In this document: piece after piece, positions 21,641-32,540 of the stretch
Position numbering within the stretch: position 1 is the first letter of the stretch
Layout of the letters: every line of letters starts with the position of its first letter
NCBI GenBank assembly: GCA_012845835.1
Contig: JABAKD010000012.1
Span: forward strand, 10,281,973 to 10,345,972
DNA from: Undaria pinnatifida
Taxonomy: Eukaryota > Sar > Phaeophyceae > Laminariales > Alariaceae
Reading direction: 5' to 3'
Length of the DNA: 64,000 nucleotides
The notes under the pieces: model-generated
The model's database searches: none
Told to the model about the DNA's origin: nothing
Seen by the model: only the letters and a program-made list of their open reading frames with translations
Made by a program: the position numbers and the translations under genes

Positions 21641-22098
21641 TTCCACGAGCTGGCCATACAAGGCGCCAAACCTAAATCGAAATTAATTCAAATAATGTAC
21701 ATCGTCCACTCTCCGTCAAATTTGTTGCGTGATCCTCATATAAGGATCCCCACCGGTCGCGATATGCCTGTCTGGTGTCAACAGCATCCCCCCTACGGTG
21801 GCATGGCTTACAAACGCCACTACAGTCAACATGTACAAGCTGCAAACACATATTTTCCGCCAACATCACACCAAGCGTTGACGAAGCGTGTAGAACGAGC
21901 GCCTCTCCTCCCCCCATTCTCCATGCATGGCGCGCACCACCACGTGTCCACTAAACCGTCGCAGTAAAGCTAATACCATGATACCCACAGCGCGCGAAAA
22001 CAAACCATACGCGACGGTTGCAAGTACAGAACTTATCGCGCCTCCCGGCCTCTCGACTCTAACCCTACTTTGAAATCAGAAGTCTAACGTGGGTATAA

Positions 22099-22492
22099 CG
22101 CGGCCAAACTACTGCACAGTTAATAGGAGACCGTCAAACAACACGTTTGCTTTTAGAATACCTGGCACTTTGTAGTCGTTCAAACCATGTACAGCGGTAA
22201 AGTAAAGCTTATCCGTGGCTCCTTACGCTTTCCTCGAATCAGACCATCATCGGTATTGGCGACATATTGGGGCCGCCAGGCGGCGACTCTAACCTCTACT
22301 AACCGGCTTCAACAAGCGTAGCCTTAGCCCCCCACGACACCGTCCGAGACGCCAAGATGAAACTCATCATCGCGGCCGCATGGTAAGGGGAACTACCCGA
22401 GGACTTTGGCCTGCTTCATGACATCTCCGAGGACCCTCTAAATGACGCCATAACGTTAGAGTTCGCACTGTCCGACGGAAAATTGCCGTCCA
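22099..22492 (+). pseudogene. Decayed unrecognised gene fragment, unit B (cut by MITE)
   Basis: Same fragment as 6245-6640. A 269-bp MITE sits directly after it, within the codons following LPS. It shares the TAA after IIAAAW with A. Confidence 0.5.
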
Positions 22493-22761
22493 GACCAAGG
22501 CTACGGTAGGGGGGGTACCCCCATTTTCACCGATGTGTTTGAGCCACTCGCACGAGTGGCTCTGTACCACACGGATGAAGATGGTTTAGGCACTTGTTTT
22601 GGCGCAGCTTAGATCACTTTTGCATTGCGGATTAATTTCGTCAATGTAAAACGTGAAGAAAACGTAAGATCGCATAGGAACAAAGGGGTTACTCGCGCGA
22701 GTGACCCCTAGCCACTGAAATTAAAGGCCCAAAAGGGGACCCCCCTACCGTAGCCTGGGTC
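22493..22761. mobile_element. MITE with GACC termini, unit B (269 bp)
   Basis: 22-bp terminal inverted repeats beginning GACC(A/C)AGGCTACGGTAGGG, one mismatch. The 4-bp target duplication TCCA (22489-22492 and 22762-22765) is confirmed by the empty site CCGTCCATGGG in A, C and D. Inside are perfect palindromes GAGCCACTCG/CGAGTGGCTC (about 22550-22571) and ACTCGCGCGAGT. No coding capacity. Superfamily not assigned. Confidence 0.85.
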
Positions 22762-22765
22762 TCCA

Positions 22766-24727
22766 TGGGAAAGGAAGGAAACAGCGTAGGAGGCGCACAT
22801 GGTAGACATGCTGGTGCCGGTGGTGGTCTGGGTGGGATCCGCACACCGGCGAGAAGTTGCCGTGGCCTTACACGGGCGTGTTGTGGGCGGCAAGACTGGG
22901 ATAGATGGGGAACTATAGTCTAGTGGAACAAAAGCTGCACGGTGTGCGTGTGGGGGCGCACTAAGTCATTGCTTTCCTCAGTCATTTGACCGTTCATCGC
23001 ACATCCCCTTGGAGACGGAGCGCAGTTTCTACTCCTAGTAGGCAGCTCCAACAGTTGGGCGCTCAGTGCGTTTCGTCCGTGTATTTAGTTGTGTTTTCGT
23101 TCCTACGCAATGCAAAATGTCCATGCACTTTGGCTGGCCGCCTGTTTGTACCATCTACCATCTGTTATGGCGCTTGTTCTCTCGCTCCTATCTAATGAAC
23201 CATACTTCTCCATGTCACGTCTGTCAATTTTCCTCATCTCCTCCTCCACTCATTCCGTTCCCCTTTGTACAGTTCACATTCTCCCCGCTCTGTGGGTTCT
23301 GCTTTGGTCTGCGATGCCACAACGGCAGCCCTGTGCGACATCTTCCTCCTCCACCCGCCTACTGGTATGTATTTTTCTTCTTTCTGGCAGGTCTAGGTCC
23401 TCTACACAAAGACGCAGTTTCAGCGTTTTCGCGTAGTCCATTGGGCCGTGCAAAACCGTTTTCATTCTCTTCGTTTAACCCCTGTAGATATCTCTCAACG
23501 ATCCTCCTCCTTTATTGTCGCTACCCTTTCCCTTGCTTTTATCCTTTCATTTACGTCGGTCTTTTATCCCCCAACTTCTCTATGCTCACGATATCTCTTG
23601 GTTGCCTCTTGTTTCTTTCCATACGGTGTAAACTATGCTATCCCACCGTACTCCAGTTCGCCCTATATGTTATGGTAGGGAGAGCATAATTCAGATTTTT
23701 CTTCTAGTGGTTCAGGGCCACTTGACGCTGTCCCTCTGCATGGTATTAAGAACGCCTTTGAGAAGGGCGCTGAGCAACGCAGGGGGTATGGATGTTGGGC
23801 ACCCTGCTGCTGGCGATGGCCTGGGTCATTGAACTTGTCCAGCAGCAGGTCCGATGATGATATAATGAGGTTGCCGTGGCTTAGACGGGAATGGCATGTT
23901 GTGGGCGGCGAGACTAAGACAGGCGAGCCAATAGTGGACCAAGGCTGCGTGTAGGGGAAACACGTTCAAACGTTTGACGAGTTTCAGCAGATCAGGAGTG
24001 CTTGGTGTTGCCTCCAGGCAGGTTGGTATCTGCGAGAAATCAAGGTCAGCAGTGTCGGTGTTATGGATAGTAGACGCGCTGCTGCTGCTGGCGGCATGGG
24101 TTGGAGTCATACACCGGGTACGATGGGGTTGATGTGGCCTTTACGGGCATGGTATGAGCGGCGATTAGCACAAGGGAAGCGATATACCACTCTGGACAGG
24201 AGAGTAAGAACCGTGGGCGTAAATGAATATATAAAACGATCGATAGTCTAGTCTACATCTGCATCCCGAGAGATGGGTGCTGTGGACGACAAGGCTCATA
24301 TATGTATGCCTGCCGGCAGGCGCTATATACCCAGTACAACAGCTCCCGGATTTCTTACTATGTTCCTGTGAAAATCCACCTGCCTTTCTTTGTTCCATGC
24401 TTCGTTTTACGCGTCCTTCACTGTACCACCTAGAGACCCAATCTGCTGCGGGGCCGTCGGAGCCAGTGTGGGTTTGGGCGACGGTGCTGCCGTGCGACGA
24501 GGCCACCAGGATGGCCAAATTTTTGTGAGACTTGTGCCAGAGGGTCATCTATCAAGCGGCGGGCACAGCCTTGGTCAACAAGGCGCAATGTATTGGTCCA
24601 CAACACACCTTCACGTACGTGGAGTTGCACTTCTCCATTTGTACTGTGCAATATTCTTGGCGATCTTCAACCCAAAACGTACGCAGTTTTATGTACCACT
24701 CACAACCTGTACAGGTGTTTAGGGAAC
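22766..24727. other. Low-information segment without a convincing gene, unit B
   Basis: Equivalent of 6642-8602. The pyrimidine-rich frames differ from A by small indels. The single-stop frame is at 24277-24753. Confidence 0.6.
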
Positions 24728-25220
24728 TAGCCAATGGGTCGCCTTTCGGATGAACTCGTTGCCCATGGGATGCCCAATGGATGCCTATGGGATATTTAAC
24801 TTTGCAGTTGCCCACGGGTTGGCCATGGGGTGCCCATGGGTTGCCCATGACATGACCACGGTTGCCCATGGGTTGCCTTTGGGTCACCAATGCGTTGCGC
24901 ATGCATTGTCCATGTGTTTCCCATGGGTTGCCCATATGGTACGGATGGCCCATGGGTTGGTGGTCGTGGGCCACATGTGCTACCCATGACTTGTCGGAGG
25001 GTGGCCAATGGGATGGTGGTGTTACTAATGACCCAAGAGTTACCTACATGGGTTGCCCATGGGTTGCTCATCATGCGTATCCCGTGAGAAAGATCATGGG
25101 TCGTCCATGAGACAAGCACGGGATGTCCGTGGGCCACCCATGTATTGCCCATGGGTTACGCATGGGTGAGTTATCTATGGTTCGCTTATGGGCAGCAGCA
25201 CATGGGTTGCCCATGGGTAT
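24728..25220. repeat. 11-bp minisatellite, second block, unit B
   Basis: CCCATGGGTTG-type repeats between the low-information segment and the duplicated module. Confidence 0.88.
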
Positions 25221-25253
25221 CCTGTCAGGAATTCCGAGGACGGCCCATGCAGC

Positions 25254-25406
25254 ATGCCCGAAAATACCGTAAGTCAAACGACGTGCATCCTCGGCCGACT
25301 CTGAGACAAGGCCTGTGTCGTCGACGTATCACAGGCGCAACACAACAACCCTTCAAGCGCATTCCAACGGTTCCTCGTGTCCACGCTCTCCATTAGATCC
25401 CTCTGA
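25254..25406 (+). pseudogene. Short exon-like ORF, module copy 1, unit B
   Basis: Same as 9088-9240, with the same internal TGA. Confidence 0.4.
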
Positions 25407-25534
25407 TGCCTTGTTCATGGTATCGCCACGGTGGTTCTTGGGTCGAAAATAGTGAGATGAGTTGTGTCTCGGTTTGATATCCATCACGTGATACAAGCCC
25501 CATGCCGAATACAAACTAAAAACTGCAAATTTGA

Positions 25535-25640
25535 CAAAAAAAAAAGAAAAGAGAACGTCGTCGTCAGGATTCGATCCTGCGATGAGACCAGTGAAGTCTC
25601 ATATCCATCCCCTGACCCAAACGAGCCCGGCGGCCGAGTG
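25535..25640 (-). repeat. tRNA-related SINE-like sequence, module copy 1, unit B
   Basis: B box GGATCGAATCC on the minus strand and the same A-box-like string as in A. Confidence 0.5.
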
Positions 25641-26140
25641 AGGACGAACATCTATCAATTTTTACGTACATAAAGTAGTAGATACATTTAGTCTACACAG
25701 TATAGGAAAACATTATTTAGGTCTCAGAAGTGGTGTCGTACATGTACTCAGTACCAGAGGTATCATGGGAAAGATGTCTATTCAGGACTGTGACTCGGCT
25801 ACACCTCTTCCTATGTCGCCGATGATTAGTATGGTAGTGTAAATAGTAGTAGTAGCTGTTCCCGGTATTTGGATACAAATTTCGCTTCAGAAGTACCAGG
25901 CAAAACAAGGAGTCCATGACGAGCACTTTTCGGTCCCCATAGTACGTGTAAGGTTATTGGCTCACTACTGCTCACCGACTACTTCACATGCTTGGCTGGG
26001 TAGAGCTACAAGTGGCGCCACCCCCCCGGAACTCTGCCTTCCTTGGTAAGCGTTTCAGCAGCGTGGTGGGTGGTAGTTAGTAGACACGCTGCTACTGGAG
26101 GTGGCCTGGGTTGGACCAATACACCGGCGGGTCCGATCCT

Positions 26141-26206
26141 GTTGCCGTGGTCATACACGGACATCACGTGGGCGTTGCCGTGGTCATACACGGACATCAC
26201 GTGGGC
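26141..26206. repeat. 33-bp tandem duplication of the palindromic module, unit B
   Basis: Same duplication as in unit A. Confidence 0.8.
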
Positions 26207-26289
26207 AGCAGGCTAACATAGGTGGGGTGGATAGTGGACCAGTCAATGCTGCGGTAGGGGGAGCACCTTTAACATTTGTGCCGTTCTAG

Positions 26290-26491
26290 CCCACGGGTTA
26301 CCCACATGGGTTGCCTACGGGTTGCTCATGGGTATCCCGTGAGATGTCTCATGCTCCGCCCATGAAGCAAGCATGGGATGTCCGTGGGCAGCCGCGCGTT
26401 GCCCATGGGCTACCCGGTTTACGCATGGGTGGGTTGTGCCTATTATTATGTGGGCTGCTCATGGGCAGCAGCACATGGGTTGCCCATGGGT
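26290..26491. repeat. 11-bp minisatellite, third block, unit B
   Basis: Equivalent to 10121-10320 in A. Confidence 0.85.
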
Positions 26492-26526
26492 ATCCTGTCA
26501 GAAATTCCAAGGACAGCCCATGCAAC

Positions 26527-26751
26527 ATGTCCGAAGTTACAGTAAGTCAAGCAATGTGCATCCTCGACAGACTCCGAGACAAGGCCTGCGTTGTCGACGT
26601 ATCACACGCGCAACGCGACACCCCTTCAAGGGCATTCCAATGGTTCCTCGTCTCCACGCGCCCCATCCTCTTTGAAATAAACAAGGTTCTTCGTGCCTCG
26701 TTAATTGTCGATATCGCCAAGATGGCGTTTGGGTCGAAAATAGAGTTATGA
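26527..26751 (+). pseudogene. Short exon-like ORF, module copy 2, unit B (74 aa)
   Basis: Same as 10355-10579, open, with one visible amino acid difference (Trp to Gln in the AFHWF/AFQWF string). The frame is also open upstream into the third minisatellite block, which I regard as meaningless. Confidence 0.4.
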
Positions 26752-26837
26752 GTTGTGTCTTTTTACAGTTCGATATCCTTCACAATAGTCTATGATACAA
26801 GACCATGCCAAATACAGACTAAAATCTGCAAATCTGA

Positions 26838-26943
26838 CGAAAGAAAAAGAAAAGAGAACGTCGTCGCGGGATTCGAACCTGCGATGAGACCAGTATAGTC
26901 TCATTCCCATCCCCTGACCCAAACGAGCCCGGCGGCCGGGTGT
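26838..26943 (-). repeat. tRNA-related SINE-like sequence, module copy 2, unit B
   Basis: The minus-strand B box is the perfect consensus GGTTCGAATCC (26869-26879), preceded by A-box-like TGGGTCAGGGG. Confidence 0.55.
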
Positions 26944-27062
26944 GGACAACATATCGTTAATTTTTACAATATATAACGTGAACATATATACACAGTAGGA
27001 AAACATGACTGCGGTCTCGTAAATTTACACAGATAGTACCAGGTATCATAGGAAAGATATAT

Positions 27063-27436
27063 CCCCCCCCCCCCTCCAAACCCGCTCGCTTTTGATCAAA
27101 ACCAGGCCCCAACGTCCTTCAAAACTCCGCCCCACCCCCCTCACCGGTCATTCGACTTACAAGATTCACTTGATAAAATGATACATTTCCCTTCACAGCT
27201 GTCAGATTTTGTCCCCCTCAGAAACGGGTTTTATAGTTTCCGCGCACTGACTGACTAAAATCATCCTGTTGACCCTGATAGCTACACTGTAGTTGTAAGG
27301 GGAGTCGCCGACCTATATCCTTAATGAGGACACACAACTCGTAATGCGCGCGATCAGAGTATCACACACAGCTTGCAAAGTTGAGTTTCGACGAAATCTT
27401 CGATCTCACAGCTGGAGTGTATTTTCATTTTTTATA
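27063..27436 (+). mobile_element. Dispersed element of about 374 bp, unit B insertion
   Basis: Present in B and absent at the same place in A and C, where GATATATATGCAG is uninterrupted. It starts with a C-run and ends GTATTTTCATTTTTTATA. The target duplication is AT-rich (probably ATAT). Related copies lie at about 60399-60735 and, inverted, from 63918. No ORF and no clear Pol III boxes; class unknown. Confidence 0.7.
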
Positions 27437-27507
27437 ATATATGCAGCACTGTGACTTGACTACCTCTTCCTGTGTCGCCGACGATTATTGATAGTAAATA
27501 TTAATAG

Positions 27508-27744
27508 TTGTTACCGGTGGTTGATTATTACAACTCTTCACTTCAAAAGTACCAGGTAAAAAAAGGAGTCCATGACGAGCACTTGGCAGCACCCATGGTG
27601 CGCGTAACGTTATTGGTTCACTACAACTTACCAGCTCCGCCTGATATGGTACCTGGGGTATATTTGGCTACATACAGTAGGTACACAGTTGGCTGCGTTC
27701 GGGAACACGGTGAGGCTCTGAAGGACTCCATCATGGCTGGGTAG
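27508..27744 (+). pseudogene. Exon-like fragment, module copy 2, unit B (78 codons, open)
   Basis: Starts MLPVVDYYNSS and ends EHGEALKDSIMAG. Also open in C. Differences from the copy-1 paralogue mostly change amino acids, so a functional protein is doubtful. Confidence 0.3.
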
Positions 27745-28004
27745 AGCTACAAGTAGTGGTATCCCTCCGAACGTCGGCTTCCTTGGTAAGGCGTTGGCGG
27801 TGATAGTAGCAACCACGCGCTGGTACTGGTGGTGGCCTGGGTTGGTCCAATTCACTGGCTGGTCCGATCCTGTTGCCGTGGTCTTATACGGACATGATGT
27901 GGGCGGCAACTTAACGTAGGTGGGAAAATAGCCTTCATGCTGGCGTCTTCGGGAAGAAGGGGTCGGCGACGTGGGGCGTACGATTGGTAGGCACGCTTCT
28001 GAAG

Positions 28005-29039
28005 TAGAGTTGTGCCCCGGCCAGGACCGGAGCTGTTGTGCCCCGGCCAGGACCGGAGCTGGACCGGTCCAAGTCTGCGACCCGCGGGTATCTGTGCCCC
28101 GGGTACCCGGGTACCCGCGTACCCGGGTACCCGGTTCTACGATATACGGAGCCCCTGAAACCTTGCTGCACACAACACACCGAGATACCCAACACACAAC
28201 ACACACACGATACTCTTACCTGAGTTGTTGACCGAGGTTCATTGTTTGAATTGATCCAACACGAAACACTTGCCCAATGTCTAGCAGAGTAGCTGGCATA
28301 ATTTGCATGTTGTCATTTCTTGATCTATTGGTTGTCAATTCAGAACCCAGAACATAATTCAGATGTCCCTCGATCTTGCTGATATCGGAGAATCGGAGGG
28401 GTGGCGGAAATAGATCGAACACAATCGTTTCCCCGTGCGGGCTTGGTAGTTGATATTGGATAGGAGAGAGGGAGGAGCGAGGTCTGTTCATCTGTTTCGA
28501 TAGGTATGGTGTGGGCGTGTGGGCCAATGTTTCCCCAACATCAATATACATTATATTCTCCTCTGCTGTCTGTCGGTGACGGGATTTGTCGCATGAAACT
28601 CGAGCAATCGTACTCGGAGTAGGATTTTGCTGATGACGAGCGCAATAGGCAACAAGGGTATGACAGCAGTATCACAGGTCAGTATCATGTATCACGCATC
28701 AACGAAAACAAAACCCGGTCTAGCCTACGTTCTTTCACTGTGCCACAAAGTAGATATATCCACTCCCCTCGCCTTCTGTTATTTGTCAAGATTCATCGTA
28801 CAGCAAAAGACAAAATCGAGTCTTCTTCCACCTACCTTCTTACCACTACGTTTGAGTACCTTTCCGCTTCCGGGCCGGTAAAAGCAAGCGGGGGGGGGGG
28901 GGGTTAAAACGGTATGATACCCCGGGTACCGGGTACCCGGGTCCTCTGACCCGCCGGGTACCCGGGCCGGGCCAGTCTAAATCCCTCAAAACCGGGCCGG
29001 GTACCCGGTCCAGAGTTCTGAGGTCGGGGCACAACTTTA
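28005..29039. mobile_element. hAT-like non-autonomous DNA transposon, unit B (1035 bp)
   Basis: Same insertion and site as in A. Target duplications TTCTGAAG at 27997-28004 and 29040-29047. The right inverted repeat has two changes (ends GGTCGGGGCACAACTTTA). The right GTACCC subterminal array is shorter than in A. Confidence 0.85.
28216..28551 (-). pseudogene. Exon-like ORF inside the hAT-like element, unit B (111 aa)
   Basis: Same frame as in A, with an upstream ATG giving eight more residues (MYIDVGET). It ends at the same CAG|GTAAGAG string. Confidence 0.45.
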
Positions 29040-29359
29040 TTCTGAAGGCGGTTGCCTGGGCGACTGCTCTTCAGAAGCAGCAGCAGATCCGGCGAGGTTA
29101 CCGTCGGCGTACACGGGCATGTTGTGGGCGGCAAGGTTAGTGTATGGGTGCACCGACATCATAGAACTAAGGACGGAAGCGTGGACTAAACGTGGGTGCA
29201 TCATTAACTGGACGTCCTTGCTCTCCCTTCCAAGGGTGATACGTACTGTGATGGACGACATACGTAGAGCATGGGTTGCTCATGGGATCCCTATAGGATG
29301 GCCATGGGATGCTAGTGGCTGTCGAACAGCATTCTACGTTTGTTTTTTGGCCGACAACG

Positions 29360-29995
29360 CGCAGCATAAACTTGTCGTCGTCGATGACTTCACACTTGTT
29401 ACCAGAAGAAGAAGAAACCCAAGTGCAACCAAAGACGGCAACGTTTCACCCTATCTATGCAGGAGGTCGGCGTAACCTCTTTCGTGCTAGGCAATGATCT
29501 TATCCGCCTGCTGCCCTGGCTACAACGCTCGTCGCATTGCTTTGTTGTTGTGTGTGCCTGTCCGCTTTATGAGAATGGGTTGTACACTAGCGTGAAGCAG
29601 AAACCATGGACCATGAGTTCATGGCGAGGCTCGACAAGGAACGCCAAAATTAGGAGAAGCGGAGGCTCGAACAGGCGAACGTTAGCGTTGAGATGCTAGA
29701 AAACGAGCGGAAGGTAAATTGTCGTCATGTATGAAGTAGGAAGTCTGAGTTAGACAACTCCACACAACACGAACCCGGAACTCCAGAATGCGATGGAGTA
29801 TGGGTAGGACCTCGGAGGGGCAGGAGGTCTCCTCTAATCCAGTACTACAGTACACTGAATGGTCGGTGGCAGAGGTATATTATACCAGATAAAAGAGCAT
29901 GGTGTTCCATCATAACAGAGGGAAAGCTTGCAAAAGACAACCGGGTTCGAGTATTAAGGGTTTCACGGGTGGAGATATTGTGCAAGAGGGCGTGA
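29360..29995 (+). pseudogene. Decayed multi-exon gene fragment, unit B
   Basis: Same as A. The charged exon starts at 29606 with the same internal TAG. The third stretch is open from 29738 to TGA 29993-29995. The first stretch has a frameshift at AGAAGAAGAAG near 29404. Confidence 0.4.
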
Positions 29996-30103
29996 CGAGG
30001 CTAGTTGTTTCGACATCGTGTCAAGCGTTACACCCCGAGTGAGTTGTTGACATTTTTCTGGGACTCCTTTGGGCACACCTCCATGACATACGTATGATAG
30101 ACC

Positions 30104-30320
30104 GATGGGCCTACAGCATAACCCGTCGAAGACCGATGAGCGACACACGGGAGACCCACAGGCGACTCATGGGCTAGCACTCTACACCAACGGTCACCGA
30201 TGGGGTGCCCAATGTGCATATCGGTCGGCAGCATAACGCGTCGAACACCCATGAGCGACACACGGGAGACCCACAGGTATGGAAAAGCTCTATAGACCAT
30301 GGGTCGCCTATGGGCGGCCC
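30104..30320. repeat. 11-bp minisatellite block before the copia 5' LTR, end of unit B
   Basis: Equivalent to 13552-13771. Confidence 0.8.
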
Positions 30321-30325
30321 AAAGT

Positions 30326-31306
30326 TGTTAAGTGTATGAACCTTGGATTCAAATATAAGTTAATGCGTAGTCTATTCGAGCAGTCTATTCGCACGATGAA
30401 GATATGCAGTTCAATCATACGTTGAATATTACGTTGAATCTTCGGTGGATCTTAGATGTAAACGTAGGTTTGAGTATGTTGAGGCAATCCCGTTGTCCCG
30501 GTATACTACCGGACCACGGGCATTGTTCCGTGATGATCAAGTGGTGATGCAACCCACCATGATCACTCTCCCTTATTTCCTTTGTCCTTCTTCTTCTTCT
30601 TCTTCTTCTTCTTCTTCTTCTTCTTCTTCTTCTTCTTCTTCTTCTTCTTCTTCTTCTTCTTCTTCTTCTTCTTCTTCTTCTTCTTCTTCTTCTTCTTCTT
30701 CTTCTTCTTCTTCTTCTTCTTCTTCTTCTTCTTCTTCTTCTTCTTCTTCTTCTTCTTCTTCTTCTTCTTCTTCTTCTTCTTCTTCTTCTTCTTCTTCTTC
30801 TTCTTCTTCTTCTTCTTCTTCTTCTTCTTCTTCTTCTTCTTCTTCTTCTTCTTCTTCTTCTTCTTCTTCTTCTTCTTCTTCTTCTTCTTCTTCTTCTTCT
30901 TCTTCTTCTTCTTCTTCTTCTTCTTCTTCTTCTTCTTCTTCTTCTTCTTCTTCTTCTTCTTCTTCTTCTTCTTCTTCTTCTTCTTCTTCTTCTTTCTCTT
31001 CTTCTTCTTCTTCTTCTTCTTCTTCTTCTTCTTCTTCTTCTTCTTCTTCTTCTTCTTCTTCTTCTTCTTCTTCTTCTTCTTCTTCTTCTTCTTCTTCTTC
31101 TTCTACTTCTTCGTCTTCTTCTTCTTCTTCTTCTTCTTCTACTTCTTCTTCGTTCTCTTCTTCTCTCTTTGGCCTCAAGCGCCCTTTCCAAACTACCCCC
31201 TTTTCTTATCACAATTGATCTCGACAGACACTTCGGCGCCACCTCTGCTCTCTTCGCATAGAAGGCAGAGCCTCCACACAACCATTGTGTTCACAGGCTA
31301 TTCACA
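30326..31306 (+). repeat. Copia 5' LTR, unit C
   Basis: 981 bp because of a TTC tract of about 579 bp (30587-31165) with rare interruptions near its right end. It starts TGTTAAGTG and ends TTCACA. Confidence 0.87.
30587..31165 (+). repeat. (TTC)n microsatellite in 5' LTR, unit C (longest)
   Basis: About 190 TTC repeats with an interruption (TTTCTC) near 30993 and several near the right end (TAC, GTC). It is more than twice as long as in B and over three times as long as in D. The length should be treated as approximate because assemblies handle such tracts poorly. Confidence 0.95.
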
Positions 31307-31324
31307 GGTTATGAGCCTTCGACC
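31307..31324 (+). other. Copia primer-binding site candidate, unit C
   Basis: Same GGTTATGAGCC directly after the 5' LTR as in B and D. Confidence 0.55.
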
Positions 31325-31434
31325 TGAGCCTACGAACTTCAATATAAACATCGATCGGCACCAAGCGACATCTCATTGAAGTTTGTCGCATCTTACCGGG
31401 AAGTTTGAGATAAACCTTCAGTAAGCCGGCTACA

Positions 31435-31497
31435 ACATCAGCATCAGCATCGACATCAGCATCAGCGATCAGCATCAGCATCAGCATCAGCATCAGT
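31435..31497 (+). repeat. Hexanucleotide (CATCAG)n tract in copia leader, unit C
   Basis: Same tract before the Gag ATG (31504), with about one more repeat than B. Confidence 0.85.
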
Positions 31498-31503
31498 ATA
31501 ATC

Positions 31504-32406
31504 ATGGGAGAGTCCACGAAAGCAGGTGATGCGGTAGACAAGCTCGTTAGAGCTCTCAACGGCAACTTTAATGGGCTTAAAGTCGACGTATGGAAACGCA
31601 CGGCTCAGTCCGTGACAAGTATGCGTCATGCCGAGATCTCTGATATGCTGGAAGGGCGTCCTTGCCCCGAGCCCGAATTAATTAGTCCTCGTCCGTCTTC
31701 TAGAAGAACTAGGCCTTCACGAGCTGTAACTCGCAGACAGGCCACTGACGAAACGGACACTTAGTCCGGGGAAACACCCCCGGCTGACACAACAGAAAAT
31801 GTACAGCCGGACGCTGGGAGCACTCCCGTGGACACGGCGCATCTGCTACCATCATCTTCAGGATATTCTACACTCCCAGCCGCAACATCAGTTTTATGGG
31901 CCACGGATGACAACATCTCGAATTTGGAAGACATCAAGCACTGGCACCGCGACAACCGTCTTCTCTTCGACTTCTAGTTCCTGAGCTCATCGGGAGCTGC
32001 GGCCAGCTTTCTTCTACAATTCAAGCCCAAACGAGGTGAACTTGCGAATGGAAAGGCTGCTTGGGATGGTATGGTTAGAAAGTATCAAAATTCCACCCGC
32101 CAACGTAGACGTATACTCAAACAACAACTAACGCATATGGTCATGACGGATGGGCAAGACCCAGACGTGTTCATAAATGAAGCATACGATTTACGGAATG
32201 AATTGGTGGACATGGGAGACGTATTCAACGATGACAGCATATTGGACATGGTGCTGGAAGGACTCACGGATGAATACCTGCAAATAAAATATAGCGCCGA
32301 AGCAGATGATGACTTCACACCCGACCGAGCTGTGATAACAATGCAAAATATGTACACGAATAGAGCTATGCGAAACGGGCCTTTGCGAAAAGCGAAGGGG
32401 CGTTAA
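31504..32406 (+). pseudogene. gag: Copia Gag, unit C (stops)
   Basis: Starts MGESTKAGD just after the (CATCAG)n leader. The frame is continuous with the UBN2-like region (KYQNSTRQRRR, then DVFINEAYDL). It is interrupted by TAG at 31762-31764 (private to C; CAG in D), by TAG at 31975-31977 (shared by B, C and D), and ends at TAA 32404-32406 (shared with D; GAA in B). The zinc knuckle beginning CSHC lies after this last stop in the same frame. It is a decayed Gag; the UBN2-like half alone is open from 32071 to 32406. Confidence 0.85.
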
Positions 32407-32495
32407 TATGCTATGGTAGTCACGCTACGAGTAACACCTTCAGCAGTAGTGACCTGTTCACACTGCAAAACGCCAGACCATCGATTCCAAATTGC

Positions 32496-32540
32496 TTTAA
32501 ACGCAAGGGAAAGATGTCGGGGAAGAAACCTCTCCCGACA
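32496..32540 (+). promoter_or_regulatory. Candidate -1 frameshift signal at gag/pol junction, unit C
   Basis: TTTAAAC at 32496-32502, spacer of 12 nt, hairpin arms 32515-32521 and 32534-32540. Same arrangement as B and D. Confidence 0.4.

Larger units (their letters stand above)
25221..27915 (+). repeat. Duplicated module (two copies), unit B
   Basis: Equivalent of 9061-11380, lengthened in the second copy by the 374-bp insertion at 27063-27436. Confidence 0.8.
13777..30325 (+). repeat. Array unit B (complete, 16,549 bp)
   Basis: Complete unit measured from 5' LTR start to the next 5' LTR start. It matches A throughout. Private features are a 269-bp MITE (22493-22761) and a 374-bp insertion (27063-27436). 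Like A, it keeps the hAT-like element (28005-29039) and the 33-bp tandem duplication (26141-26206). Its copia gag and pol copies carry more frameshifts and stops than those of C and D. Confidence 0.93.
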
